Assembly: GCF_016629565.1 (NCBI RefSeq)
Contig: NZ_AP023057.1
Coordinates: forward strand, 1,488,001 to 1,552,000
DNA length: 64,000 nt
Source: Nitratiruptor sp. YY08-10
Lineage (GTDB): Bacteria; Campylobacterota; Campylobacteria; Campylobacterales; Nitratiruptoraceae
Direction of reading: 5' to 3'
Position 1 is the first letter of the stretch. Each line of letters opens with the position of its first letter. The notes beneath the pieces are model-generated. The model saw nothing but the letters and a program-made list of their open reading frames with translations. It was not told the origin of the DNA and did no database searches. Positions 45,907-56,000 of the stretch are shown one piece after another. The position numbers and the translations under genes are program-made.

Positions 45907-46690
45907 GTATCAGTCCCCCATCAATCGCTGCCATAGTCAAAAGACACCTGCTTGGTTTTGTCCATCTCTTTTTTCCCTTTTTCTGTGCCTCATCCATCAA
46001 TAAAAACAGTTTATTCAGCAGCTTTTTGCTCTCTCTGAAGTTGCCTTTACAAAGTTTATGGATGCTCTTGACATATTTTTTTGTAAAATCTCGGGCGATA
46101 CTCTCTTCATGTGCCAACCGAAGCTCTTGCTGTATGAAATCGAACAACTCATCCAATGTCAGACCTCCCATGTCAAGCACTTTGTGAGGTCTGGAGGCAA
46201 ATTGCGGCTCTTTGAGGATAGCCTCCGATTCATGCCTATGCATCGCAAGCAAAAACCAAAATGCTTTGCTGTCTGCTAGTATTCTAATGAGCTCCACCAT
46301 CGGCTTGCTCAGAAGTTGTGCTTCATCAATAGCGATAAAGAGATTGGATGCTTTGTAGATAGCAATCGCTTGTTGTATCATAGATTCCAAAGAAAAATCC
46401 TCTACTTTTTCGCCACTTCTTGTAATAAGCGTTTTGATAAAATCCACCGGTTCAAAAAAAGGAGTATCGAATTTGATGGTTTCATACCCTTGCAAAAACG
46501 ATGGGAGTCTATCTAAAAAGACCGATTTCCCGCTTCCTGGCTCTCCAATCAAAAAAAGAATCTGTTTCGTCTCTTCATCGACTATTTTCAAAAGATCGTT
46601 TTGGATTTTCGCTATGGCAGAGGTTTCGAAAAAATCTATATTCTCCACCCTGTCTTCAAACTTCTGAGCGATCTTTTTAAAGCGAGACAC
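45899..46690 (-). CDS. mshM: ExeA/MshM-type AAA ATPase
   Basis: This cytosolic AAA ATPase is needed for secretin or pilus assembly in related systems (ExeA, MshM, and CtsP in Campylobacter). Walker A GEPGSGKS is at 49-56, Walker B LFIAIDEAQLL lies near 116-126 and a sensor-like Arg in FRESKKLL near the C-terminus. It has no peptidoglycan-binding domain, unlike ExeA. Length 263. Confidence 0.85.
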   Translation of the reverse strand: MSRFKKIAQKFEDRVENIDFFETSAIAKIQNDLLKIVDEETKQILFLIGEPGSGKSVFLDRLPSFLQGYETIKFDTPFFEPVDFIKTLITRSGEKVEDFSLESMIQQAIAIYKASNLFIAIDEAQLLSKPMVELIRILADSKAFWFLLAMHRHESEAILKEPQFASRPHKVLDMGGLTLDELFDFIQQELRLAHEESIARDFTKKYVKSIHKLCKGNFRESKKLLNKLFLLMDEAQKKGKKRWTKPSRCLLTMAAIDGGLIRV

Positions 46691-48177
46691 TACTGCTCTC
46701 CAAAGATTTTTGTCTCATCGATCGTTGGAAAATGCTCTTCTTTCACAATTTTTGGAATGATAAGCACAAAGAGTTCGCTCTTTTTGACACTGTTGTTTTT
46801 GCTTTTAAATGCATACCCGATAATCGGAATATCTCCCAGTACTGGCACTTTATTGAACTGTTTCGAGTAATTTTTGCTGATCAGTCCCCCTATGAGAATC
46901 TTTTGTCCATCTTTTACTTTTACGATAGAGGTAACCTGTTTGAGCCTGATATCAGGTGGCAACGTTCTATTTGTTTCATACCCTATATTCTCATTTTTCA
47001 ATGCACTTGTTACCGGATTGATTTTCATGATGATATTATTGTTTTCAGTGATTTCGGGTATCACATACAATGAGATACCAACAAATGTCTGTCCAATCTC
47101 ATATGTTTGTGTCGCTACCGCATTGCCTCCAGTAACGACAACACCATTTTCATACCGGTATGAGAGCTGATCGCCCACATTGATGATTGCCGGCTGATTG
47201 TTGAGTGTCATCACTTTAGGATTGGAAAGAATTTTGACTTTGCCATATTTTTTCAAAAAGTCCAGAAGTCCTTGCATAGAAAAGTTGTATCCGATAAAAT
47301 AATCGGGTGTACCGAAATTGCTGAATTTTGTTGAACCTGAGCGGCTTTGCTGAGCCGATCGGCTTCCCGTCACATCCAATGAAAATTTACTCCAATCGAT
47401 TCCAACCGTTTGATTATCGTTGTACTGTACCTCTATGATTTTCGCTTCTATCATTACCTGTTTGTGCATCCGATCCTGCAGTTTTTTCAAAAATCTCTCA
47501 ATTTTATCGAGTTCCTTTTTTGTTCCCGTTACAGTCACAATGGATGCATCTTTATTTAAAAAGACATTGGAACGAGAATCGTGTAAAAAGGTCTGCAACT
47601 GCTGCTTTAAACTGTCCCAAAACTTGAACTCTGAAGTCGTGACGATAGAGGTATAATCGGAGGACTGCCCTCCCTGTGTAGGGCCAAAACTTCCATATGA
47701 CCCATTCGTTCCATAGGTACCGTATCCACTTGAACCACTATATCCTGTCCCATATCCTCCTGTAGTCGTTCCTGTTCCAGAAACATTCCCAAGTGTCACC
47801 GATTTTCTGCTTTCCGTTTTCATCGAAGCAAGATTGATATAGTCGATATTGAAGCTTTTCGTTTGTCGATAGGCGATTTTTAGCAGATTTTTATTTGGCT
47901 CGTAAGTATAAAAAAGGTTGTTTTGACCAAGAAGCAAATCCAAAAGCTCATTGAGCGTATAGTTTTTGACATTGATAAAATCGAGTCGTTTGTAGATTTT
48001 CTTTTTTGCCTCTTTGTCTTGAAAAAGTATGCTTATATCGCACTCCAAAGAGAGATCTTTTAAAACATCCCGAATCGTGACACTCTCTCCATATGCCTTA
48101 AGATTAAAAAGTCTGTTATCACAATTATTTGCAAATAAAAAAGCAGTAACAAGCAACATCATCCATATTTTTTTCAT
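46690..48177 (-). CDS. mshL: Outer-membrane secretin (MshL/CtsD-like)
   Basis: It forms the outer-membrane channel for the pilus. A signal peptide (1-16) is followed by an N-terminal STN/N0 domain (about 30-105), a Gly/Ser/Tyr/Thr-rich linker (129-173), an N1 domain (about 185-255) and the C-terminal secretin barrel, including the gate and the motif VGDQLSYRY. Length 495. Outer-membrane targeting by a pilotin is not evident; no lipobox is seen. Confidence 0.9.
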   Translation of the reverse strand: MKKIWMMLLVTAFLFANNCDNRLFNLKAYGESVTIRDVLKDLSLECDISILFQDKEAKKKIYKRLDFINVKNYTLNELLDLLLGQNNLFYTYEPNKNLLKIAYRQTKSFNIDYINLASMKTESRKSVTLGNVSGTGTTTGGYGTGYSGSSGYGTYGTNGSYGSFGPTQGGQSSDYTSIVTTSEFKFWDSLKQQLQTFLHDSRSNVFLNKDASIVTVTGTKKELDKIERFLKKLQDRMHKQVMIEAKIIEVQYNDNQTVGIDWSKFSLDVTGSRSAQQSRSGSTKFSNFGTPDYFIGYNFSMQGLLDFLKKYGKVKILSNPKVMTLNNQPAIINVGDQLSYRYENGVVVTGGNAVATQTYEIGQTFVGISLYVIPEITENNNIIMKINPVTSALKNENIGYETNRTLPPDIRLKQVTSIVKVKDGQKILIGGLISKNYSKQFNKVPVLGDIPIIGYAFKSKNNSVKKSELFVLIIPKIVKEEHFPTIDETKIFGEQ

Positions 48178-48503
48178 TGTCGCTCCATTTTTAAAATATC
48201 TTTTTTCCGAAAGGATACAACCTTTCTTCGTTTCCCTTTTTGCAAAACAACATAATTTTCACCGATCAATATCAATTTGTATCCAAAAATTTTGCCACCA
48301 AGAGGAACCAAACGTCCATTGATGAAAGCTTTATCGTTCAATATCGCCTGCAAAGAAAAAGCGATCTTTCTTTTGACAGGTTTGATCCTTTTTTTTGGTG
48401 CATGTTTGATAATAACAGAAGCTTTTTGAAAAGGATCGTATTGTACAGGAAGTTCCAGTGCAAAAAGAGATATCGCCAAAGTACTCAGGAGAATCTTTTT
48501 CAT
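48174..48503 (-). CDS. MshK/PilP-like periplasmic protein
   Basis: A signal peptide (residues 1-16) precedes a 90-residue domain with AILNDKAFINGRLVPLGGKI and LILIGENYVVLQKGKRRK, the pattern of PilP, GspC and MshK HR domains that contact the secretin. It is a small Lys/Arg-rich protein, 109 residues. It corresponds in position to Campylobacter CtsR. It overlaps both neighbours by ATGA. Confidence 0.7.
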   Translation of the reverse strand: MKKILLSTLAISLFALELPVQYDPFQKASVIIKHAPKKRIKPVKRKIAFSLQAILNDKAFINGRLVPLGGKIFGYKLILIGENYVVLQKGKRRKVVSFRKKDILKMERQ

Positions 48504-49120
48504 AACCGATCTCCGAAAAACTGCAGTGTTGCATGAAATGTTGGATATTCATCAGATAGCTCTATATGCAAAGAACTAATCCTAAAAAGCAACCTGTTGG
48601 ACTCTGCATATCTCAAAAGCTTGACGATATCCAAAAATCTGCCACTTCCAGTCAGCTCCATCTCTTGAACGATATAGAGTTTTGCAACAAATTTTTTAAC
48701 AGTCGGATTAAAATCGATCTTTTGAAGATCTACTCCGTATATGACACTTTTCGAAAGAAAATCTGTCAAAAAAGCATAAAAGTTTTTTGGCATCATCAAC
48801 TGGTAATGCTTCTGTTGCAACTGCTGCATCAGTTGAAATCGCTGTGTTTTTAACTGTTCGATATCAAGATTAAGCTGAGCGATCTCGTTTTGTTCCCGTT
48901 TTATTTTTTGAACAATACTGGTTTTAGAAAGTTTACGAGCCTTTTGGATAAGATGTTGCAGTTTTTGCGATTTGCTTTGCAACTGCTGCTCAAGCGGTTC
49001 ATAGGAGAAAAAATAGAATAAAAAAAGTGCCAATAAAAAAACGAGAGCATAAATCATCATCAAAGTTTTACTATCCAGTGATTCAAAACGCTCTTCGAGC
49101 CTGTCGAAAATCTCTCTCAT
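48500..49120 (-). CDS. MshJ/PilO-like inner-membrane assembly protein
   Basis: It has a short cytosolic tail, one membrane helix (about 22-41), a Gln/Lys-rich coiled coil (45-105) and a periplasmic ferredoxin-like domain (about 110-206). This is the layout of PilO, GspM and MshJ, which align the platform with the secretin. Length 206. It overlaps the mshI gene by ATGA. Confidence 0.72.
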   Translation of the reverse strand: MREIFDRLEERFESLDSKTLMMIYALVFLLALFLFYFFSYEPLEQQLQSKSQKLQHLIQKARKLSKTSIVQKIKREQNEIAQLNLDIEQLKTQRFQLMQQLQQKHYQLMMPKNFYAFLTDFLSKSVIYGVDLQKIDFNPTVKKFVAKLYIVQEMELTGSGRFLDIVKLLRYAESNRLLFRISSLHIELSDEYPTFHATLQFFGDRL

Positions 49121-50583
49121 TTTTTTACCTTCACAAGACTCTCATAAAAAGAGTTATCCCTGACGATCTCTTTGGTCGATATATCAGAATACCCTTTTTC
49201 CAAAAGGTATCTGATAAATGCTCCTATTTTCTCTCTTTGTTCATATTTTGATACAAGGTCCACATCGATACTGGATGTTCCATTTTGATCGATAGATTTT
49301 GTTGTGAGTTTGTAGCGATAAAGTGCTTCAATGATATCGTTCATCATTTTCTGTCGCTCTTTTTTCCCCTCTTCAACCATCGGTATCGCTGAAAGAGTGA
49401 GCTGTGCAAGCTCATTTTCATGAAGCATCTCTTTTTTACGCTTCAAGATTTGCTTTTTTTGATCCCGAAGCTGTTTGAGTTTTTCCATCAGTTTTTGATT
49501 TTTTTTGCGAAGTTTAGAAATTTCACCCTCTTTTTGTGCAATCAGTTCATCAAAATGGTGTACCTGCTGATACAAAAAAAGTGTTCCTGCACCAAAAAGT
49601 ATAAGTATTGCAGCTGCAAAAACGAGAAGCTGAAAAGAGCGGTAATGGTATATCGGTTTTTTTCTTTCATAAATGGTGAAATTTAGTTTTTGATCAATTT
49701 TTTCGAAGTTTTCGATATATTCGATAGCTAAAGCAAGAGCACTCTGTTTTGGAGAAAGATCACGGTATTTCAATGGCTGCACGACTATATCTCCGATCAT
49801 TCCCGCTGCCATCATAACAGCTTCCAGCCCTTCAATTCGTTCCCCTTCAAAATCGAGATAGATTGCATCAATCTGTTCAATACCAAAATAGGAACGTTTA
49901 TAGTTGATAGCGTAAACGATTTTTTCCGCATTTTTATAAAATCTCTCCTGCAAAACATCGAAGATGTTCATCTCTTCAGGAGCATAATTTTCCTGTTTTA
50001 GCCCTTTTTCACTCAGAAGTGACTTGAGCTTGGCTGTTTCGATACCGCATTGACTGGCAAGATCTGCCAAAGACTCGATACTTCGAAAGGCGATATATTT
50101 TCCCTCTTTATAAATAGCCGCATACGCCTCCTCTTCACCAAGATATAAAAACAGATGATTTTTCGTAACAGTAAATTCTTGGGCATATAAGGATTTATAG
50201 ATCAAAAATCGAGGAAAAAGGACATCGATAAAACCGATCTTCTTTGCGATTTTCCCAAACTGCTCCTCTATTACTTCTTGTGGCAGCGCATACGCTTCTA
50301 TGAGATAGATGTTATCTTGCTGAATAGGAAAAGCAAGATAGTCGATGACATAGTTTCTATTTGGATCGAGCCCCCCTTCTTGATACATTTTCAGTTCAAC
50401 TTGAATATCGAGCTGCTCTTTTTGCAAAGTGAGGGGCAGTTTGGTTGTAAAAGTGATCAGCTTTTTGGAATTGATGAGAGCGCCGATGCGAAAATTTTTA
50501 TAGGTTTTTGGCTTGAGTGTCTCAAATTTGCCATTTTGGAATGTATAAAGCTTATCGTTTTCAATAAAAGCTGCCTGCACCAT
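49117..50583 (-). CDS. mshI: MshI-like PilM/PilN fusion protein
   Basis: The first 310 residues are cytosolic with an actin-like (PilM) plan, seen in LYLGEEEAYAAIYKEGKYIAF and IDAIYLDFEGERIEGLEAVM. One membrane helix (about 319-340), a coiled coil (343-395) and a periplasmic ferredoxin-like domain (400-488) follow as in PilN/GspL. Length 488. A single protein thus covers the roles of PilM and PilN. Confidence 0.78.
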   Translation of the reverse strand: MVQAAFIENDKLYTFQNGKFETLKPKTYKNFRIGALINSKKLITFTTKLPLTLQKEQLDIQVELKMYQEGGLDPNRNYVIDYLAFPIQQDNIYLIEAYALPQEVIEEQFGKIAKKIGFIDVLFPRFLIYKSLYAQEFTVTKNHLFLYLGEEEAYAAIYKEGKYIAFRSIESLADLASQCGIETAKLKSLLSEKGLKQENYAPEEMNIFDVLQERFYKNAEKIVYAINYKRSYFGIEQIDAIYLDFEGERIEGLEAVMMAAGMIGDIVVQPLKYRDLSPKQSALALAIEYIENFEKIDQKLNFTIYERKKPIYHYRSFQLLVFAAAILILFGAGTLFLYQQVHHFDELIAQKEGEISKLRKKNQKLMEKLKQLRDQKKQILKRKKEMLHENELAQLTLSAIPMVEEGKKERQKMMNDIIEALYRYKLTTKSIDQNGTSSIDVDLVSKYEQREKIGAFIRYLLEKGYSDISTKEIVRDNSFYESLVKVKK

Positions 50584-50587
50584 CTCC

Positions 50588-51055
50588 CTACTTTTCTATC
50601 ACCACATATCCCGTTTTTGGAAATATCGTAATATTGGCTTCTTTTTGATTATATTGTAGCGTAATTAATGTTTTTTTATTATTTAAAATTGAAGAAAATG
50701 ATGTATTGTTGTCATTAAGATGGGGTCTTCCGTAACTGTCAAAGCAAAGCGTAATGCTATTTGAAGGATCATTGACAGTAATTTGGCTTTTGAATGTGTA
50801 GTGTGCTTGTGATGCTCTTTCTAAAATGGAAGCTTCACTCAATTCAAGACATCCGATATCTGCTTCTATTCCATTTACAGCAAACCGTTTATCATAGTTA
50901 ACGCCTTGATATTTGGCTTGAAGTATTTCTGCGTAGATAAAATTTGCATCATTGTCAAGATATTTTGGCTTGAATGCATAAAAACCTATTCCCACCAAAA
51001 TACCGATAATGATCAACACAAAGATCAGCTCTATGAGTGTAACAGCTTTTCTCAT
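50588..51055 (-). CDS. Minor pilin, MshC/GspH-like
   Basis: The 155-residue prepilin has leader MRKA, cleaved before VTLIELIFVLIIIGILVGIG, with mature Glu5 and Ala at -1. The globular part contains CLELSEASILERA and LCFDSYGRP, like GspH-type minor pilins. It is 4 bases before mshI. Confidence 0.78.
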   Translation of the reverse strand: MRKAVTLIELIFVLIIIGILVGIGFYAFKPKYLDNDANFIYAEILQAKYQGVNYDKRFAVNGIEADIGCLELSEASILERASQAHYTFKSQITVNDPSNSITLCFDSYGRPHLNDNNTSFSSILNNKKTLITLQYNQKEANITIFPKTGYVVIEK

Positions 51056-51504
51056 GGTCTTTGCAATACCCTTCTTGTAATCCGTACCGGCGTAGCTACC
51101 CGAGCACCCTCTTTTGACGTTACAGTGATATCCAACATGACATAACCGTGACTCTCCGGTGTCTGAATAGAGACTATTTTACCGCTTGGACAAGAAATTG
51201 TTTCTCCTTGATTATCTTTTCCTTGGTACAAATAGTAATGTACGATATCCACATCCGCATGAAACCGTCCATCAGCAGAGTCATACTGCAAGGTTTCCAA
51301 ACACCCTGCACTTCTGTCATGCCCTTCTATTTTCATAATGGTATACTCTATGACGCTGTCCAAAAAAAGCTGTGCCTGCTCTCTTACGTAGCTATCGGCT
51401 GTATGTTTTGCTGAAATTCTTGCATACTTAAGCGTCAAAACCCCTAATCCAGAAAGCAGCAAGAGCATAAAAATAGCCATAAGAAGATTGAAACCCCGTC
51501 TCAA
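51052..51504 (-). CDS. Minor pilin-like protein, MshP-like
   Basis: The 150-residue protein begins MRRG then FNLLMAIFMLLLLSGLGVL. The usual Glu5 of the mature pilin is replaced by Met, as in GspK- and MshP-type tip subunits. Two cysteines (SAGCLETL, ISCPSGK) could pair. Both ends overlap neighbours by ATGA. Confidence 0.72.
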   Translation of the reverse strand: MRRGFNLLMAIFMLLLLSGLGVLTLKYARISAKHTADSYVREQAQLFLDSVIEYTIMKIEGHDRSAGCLETLQYDSADGRFHADVDIVHYYLYQGKDNQGETISCPSGKIVSIQTPESHGYVMLDITVTSKEGARVATPVRITRRVLQRP

Positions 51505-52403
51505 AAAACAACCTTTTGCTTACTGAAATGAACAGAACCAAGTCCCCTTATGGTTCTGTTGATATCTATTTTCAATCGCACAGTATAATCCTGTTCAGCG
51601 GCGAAAAAACCTTGTACATACCTCATCAAAACGGCAGCTTTTCCGGACTGTCCGGTTCCATTTGGATCAGCACAGAAGGTCTGACCCTGCCAAGGATAGT
51701 AATCGTAAAAAAGAAGCAGCGTATTGTCATCTACGTTCAATCCATTCAAACAAGAGGCACTCTTATCTATATCGGCACCCCTTGCTACAGCGTGTGCTCC
51801 TATCGTTAAAAAATACTTCTCATACACAAAATCGGGCAACTGAGAGTCACTCAATGCGATAGCTGAACTATTGGAATCACTCAAATTGATATCATACGTT
51901 ACCAAACTTCCTCCCCCGTGCCACCCAAAAGCGTTTTGAAAATCGGAGATATCGCTCGTTGCCCGATCGAAACTTCCTGCAAAGATGAGATTGTATGAAG
52001 TGTAGTACATGTTTGAGGGATCAAAACCGTAACTGATGACATAGTTGTTGGTGTTGATACTCGGTATCATGTCACAAAATCCACTGTAATGCCCATCCAT
52101 ATAGTCATCCATCGCACGAATATACCACTCAAGGATCTTATAGTTGTCTGAATCGATTCTGTTTAATGGTTTGTAGTCTCCGCTTACAGGATCGTAACCG
52201 ATCGTTGCAGCCGGAATCCTATCTGCTAAAAGATTGCTGATTTGATCAAGAACGATTTGACTCTCCAAAGAGAGTTTCGTCGTCTCTTTTGCTTTGAAAC
52301 TTTTTTGAACGATTTTGGATATGGCTTTGAAAGTTGCTACAGAAAGAAAAGAGACGATCACCAATACTACGACAATCTCAAGTAGAGTAAAAGATCGTCT
52401 CAT
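51501..52403 (-). CDS. Minor pilin, MshO/GspJ-like
   Basis: The 300-residue prepilin starts MRRS, cleaved before FTLLEIVVVLVIVSFLS, with mature Glu5. Ser at -1 is unusual. The large globular domain is acidic and Tyr/Asp/Ser-rich. I chose the ATG at 52403, which overlaps the upstream stop as TAATG, over one at 52415. Confidence 0.78.
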   Translation of the reverse strand: MRRSFTLLEIVVVLVIVSFLSVATFKAISKIVQKSFKAKETTKLSLESQIVLDQISNLLADRIPAATIGYDPVSGDYKPLNRIDSDNYKILEWYIRAMDDYMDGHYSGFCDMIPSINTNNYVISYGFDPSNMYYTSYNLIFAGSFDRATSDISDFQNAFGWHGGGSLVTYDINLSDSNSSAIALSDSQLPDFVYEKYFLTIGAHAVARGADIDKSASCLNGLNVDDNTLLLFYDYYPWQGQTFCADPNGTGQSGKAAVLMRYVQGFFAAEQDYTVRLKIDINRTIRGLGSVHFSKQKVVF

Positions 52404-53059
52404 TATCGTCTCCATGGCAAACGATTGATACGAATTTGCCCGATATTTTCAGAAAAGTACCATACTTGAGCGAGCGTTTTGCCAGCAAATGCGCTGCTTT
52501 TTGTCAAAGGAGAAACGGAAATGGTGATATATTTTGTATTGGTTGAACCACCAGAGCTACCCGTTGTAAAATTGGTATCACTCAAAGAAAGATCATCGAC
52601 ATAATTTATCGAAATGTTGAGTTCATACTGTCTACTTGCATTAAAGTTTTGCACCGTTACAGGAGAGAGCGTAACAAAATCATCCACATCATCAGGAATA
52701 TTATGATCATTTGCTTCCATACCAAGTGCAGATGTGGCGTTTTGGTGATGCTTGCAGTTACGACTTCCTACAAATCCTCCTTTGCGATAGATAGGAGCAC
52801 CGCCAAAAGAGGTGGAACACTCATAATCGCTGCTCCCTTGATCTGTGAACAAATAATCATCGAACAGTGTATTTCTCTCATCCCATGGAAGAGTTTTTAC
52901 AAGTCCCATCATTGCAACTGCTTGATAGAGCGCTTCCTCTTTCAAAGCATGGACAGAGGTTTTGGAACTTACCTGTAAAATTTTAGGAAAAACGGTAAAA
53001 GCGATAGCAATGATCACCATAGAAAAAATGAGCTCCAAAAGCGTAAGAGCCTTTCTCAT
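52403..53059 (-). CDS. Minor pilin, MshD/GspI-like
   Basis: The 218-residue prepilin starts MRKA, cleaved before LTLLELIFSMVIIAIAF, with Glu5. Gly/Ser-rich turns (TGSSGGSTN) and a predicted disulfide pair (DYECSTSF, SRNCKHH) follow. It overlaps the large MshQ-like gene by ATGA. Confidence 0.78.
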   Translation of the reverse strand: MRKALTLLELIFSMVIIAIAFTVFPKILQVSSKTSVHALKEEALYQAVAMMGLVKTLPWDERNTLFDDYLFTDQGSSDYECSTSFGGAPIYRKGGFVGSRNCKHHQNATSALGMEANDHNIPDDVDDFVTLSPVTVQNFNASRQYELNISINYVDDLSLSDTNFTTGSSGGSTNTKYITISVSPLTKSSAFAGKTLAQVWYFSENIGQIRINRLPWRR

Positions 53060-56000
53060 CGATAGACCTTCACGCCTCTTTTGGAAGAGGTGACATTTTG
53101 ATCAAAATCGACTCCGCTTACCGTTCCGCTCTTCACACCTTTGGTCTGCGTAGGCGGAATGTAGTTGTACTTGATACAAGGATGCTGTGTACAATCTGAA
53201 CCGATGTCATAGCTATATGAACCTCCTCCATAACTAAACCAGAGCCAAGAAGGGATATCAAGATGAATGTAGCGCGTCTCTTTGGTTTTGGAGGTATTGT
53301 TGATAGTTATAGTAAATATGCCGTTCTCCTGGCTCCAGTTGAGTGAAAAAGAGTCGTCGATATCGCTTGCTTGCAACGTGGTCGAAGAGGAAACATTGCT
53401 TTCTCGTATATCTCCGTCACTTTGGCTATGAAAAGCGTTGACATACCAGTGCATGAGCGTCTGGTTTGTATCGAATTTCGTATCGGAGCTGTCATAGACC
53501 AAAACCTGGGCAGTCGTGTTGTCTTCACTCTCTGAAGTCGCAAGATCGTCCGTTCGAAAACGGGCATAGTAAAAATTTGCGGTTCCGTTGATATCGCTAC
53601 TGCTTCCTTCTACCCTATCTGTATCTACAACGTTGGTACCTGTGATATTCAGTTCAAACGGATCGACCGGTTTTGAGCTGTTTCTATCGAAGTTACAATA
53701 GAGCGTAATATATGCGCTTCCATTATGATCGGTGGTGAAATTGGAAGCCGGATAGTTTTGGATGGTTATCGTAGCGTTTTTATCGATCCATGTGACAGAG
53801 CTGTTTTGATCATTGGCGTCTTCGTACAGATAGAGCAGTGAATTGAGGTTGTTTGAAGGTACAGATGTATGTGAGATATTGATATCGATATCTTTAGCAT
53901 AGCAGTTGGTATTGTAATTTGTTGTAGTATCTCCAAGAGCATTTTTAGCCGTAATCACTAAAGGCAGATAGGCACTCATATTGAGGTCATCGGAAAGATA
54001 GGTAAAATCATGGTCTTGAAAATTGTGCAACGATCCATTGATGTCAAAGTGATCAGGCTTGAAAGAGAGTGTCGTTGATACAGGAGTGATGAGCCTTTGT
54101 GACAACGACGTATCATCGCTATCGATACTTGCAAATTCAGTGCCATTCACCTCTTGCACAGTTACATTGATTTCACCTACTTCACTGTATCGCACACTCA
54201 TATTCGCTTCGCCGTTTTGAAACTGATCACCCGATACTATCTCAAAAGTACCGGTTTTACACCCTATTTTCGTCTCATTATATTCAATATCTACGCTTGC
54301 TCCTCGTACATGGAGAGTCTCGTTGTAATCGATCACTTTTTGGTTGGCTTCATCCAAAGCATCGACAAGAATCGCAGTATCTTTTCCTGCAACCATCGAG
54401 GCTGGAGCAGTGAGGGAAAAATGGTCCGGACGGATAGCAAAATTGTCGGTAGAATTGGACTCGTTCACATCATTGGAGGTTGAGTTGATATCCTTACCCT
54501 CGATATGAACCAAAACACATTTTTTTGCTCGATCTACTTGCATAGGTCCTACGGGAAGGCAACCGTTTTTCGTGGTACCGCAATCGGTACATACAGAAAC
54601 TTCTGTATAAGAGCCACTACATGCGCCACTGCTGCTACTGTCAAATAGATAGAGGGAAACTTTTGTAATATTTGCTTCAAAGCCGCTCGATCCATCCGCC
54701 GCTTTCGCTAAGACTGTCAGGTTGAAATCTTTGTTAACAATTTTTGTGGTGATATTGTCATCCCAGTGATTCTCGGCACTGCAGCTCCCCGTAACAATAT
54801 CGACTGCGTTGAATAGACCGGATCGAATGATAGGTCCTCCACATACGGGACAGATCCTCGGAGAACCATCGTAGTTTTTGCCATTGCTTTCATTGTCATA
54901 AATAGTTTGAATTTGACTTTGTGAAAGAACTCTTCCGAAGATTTTAAATTCATCTGCCAAAGCCCCCAATGACTGCCAATTAGGCTGATTATTACCTGTT
55001 TGATAGTCACTATTGAACAGTAACCCAATTTCTCCCGAAGGATGTGTATAAAGTGAGTCGTTATACTCTCCATCTAAGTAAAACTTTGTTCCATTTGATG
55101 TCACAACAAAGGTCAACATATGCCAACCATTTAAATGTTGAGGATTAAAGTTTATTGAATCTTTACCATTATCATCATTGATATTTAAACTCCAAATATT
55201 ATTAGATAACTGATGTGCGAAAAATATATAATCTCCTTGTCCACCTTGACCAGGTCTATCAGCAATATTAAAATAATAAAAATCTGAATCTATTTCTTTA
55301 TGTCCATTTTCATCTAATGGAAACTTAATCCATAAATTTAAAGTATATTCGCTTGGAAGCGGGATATTATTTTTTGGTAGCAGAGCTTTATCATGAGTAT
55401 CATCCGAAATAAAGTTCCCTCCTCTACACACTTGTCCTTCATTTTGAGAAGCTTGTTCAAAAGCTGTTAAATTATATTCATTTCCTAATAAGCCATAATT
55501 TTTAATTTCATATGTATTTGGATCATTGTCCCAACTACACTCATCAAAATGATAATCTATTTTTACATTGTATAATTCTTGAAAAGAGTAATATGGAACT
55601 ACCACAATTCCATCAAAAGAGAGATCGTCTATATCATCAATATTGGATGCATAATTCGAATTTATTACAACTTGTTTAATCCCTGATACATTTTGATCAT
55701 AAATAACATCAAAATTAAATTTATCTGTATTATTATGATTGATATAAAAAGTTGTTATCAAATTATTATTTTTATCATAAACTTTTATAGTATTGACATT
55801 GTTTTGATGAACATCCCTCATATTCGGTATGAGAACTTCAAAACCCACTAGATTATCTGTAATATTAATATCAAAAGTATAAGAGTTTCCTAATGGAGCG
55901 TCAGGATAATAAGCAATTGAACTATTTTCAATATCATACCAATCATCATAATCATCTGTATTTCCTGTATGCAAATGATCAAGGTGGACAACTGCAGTAG

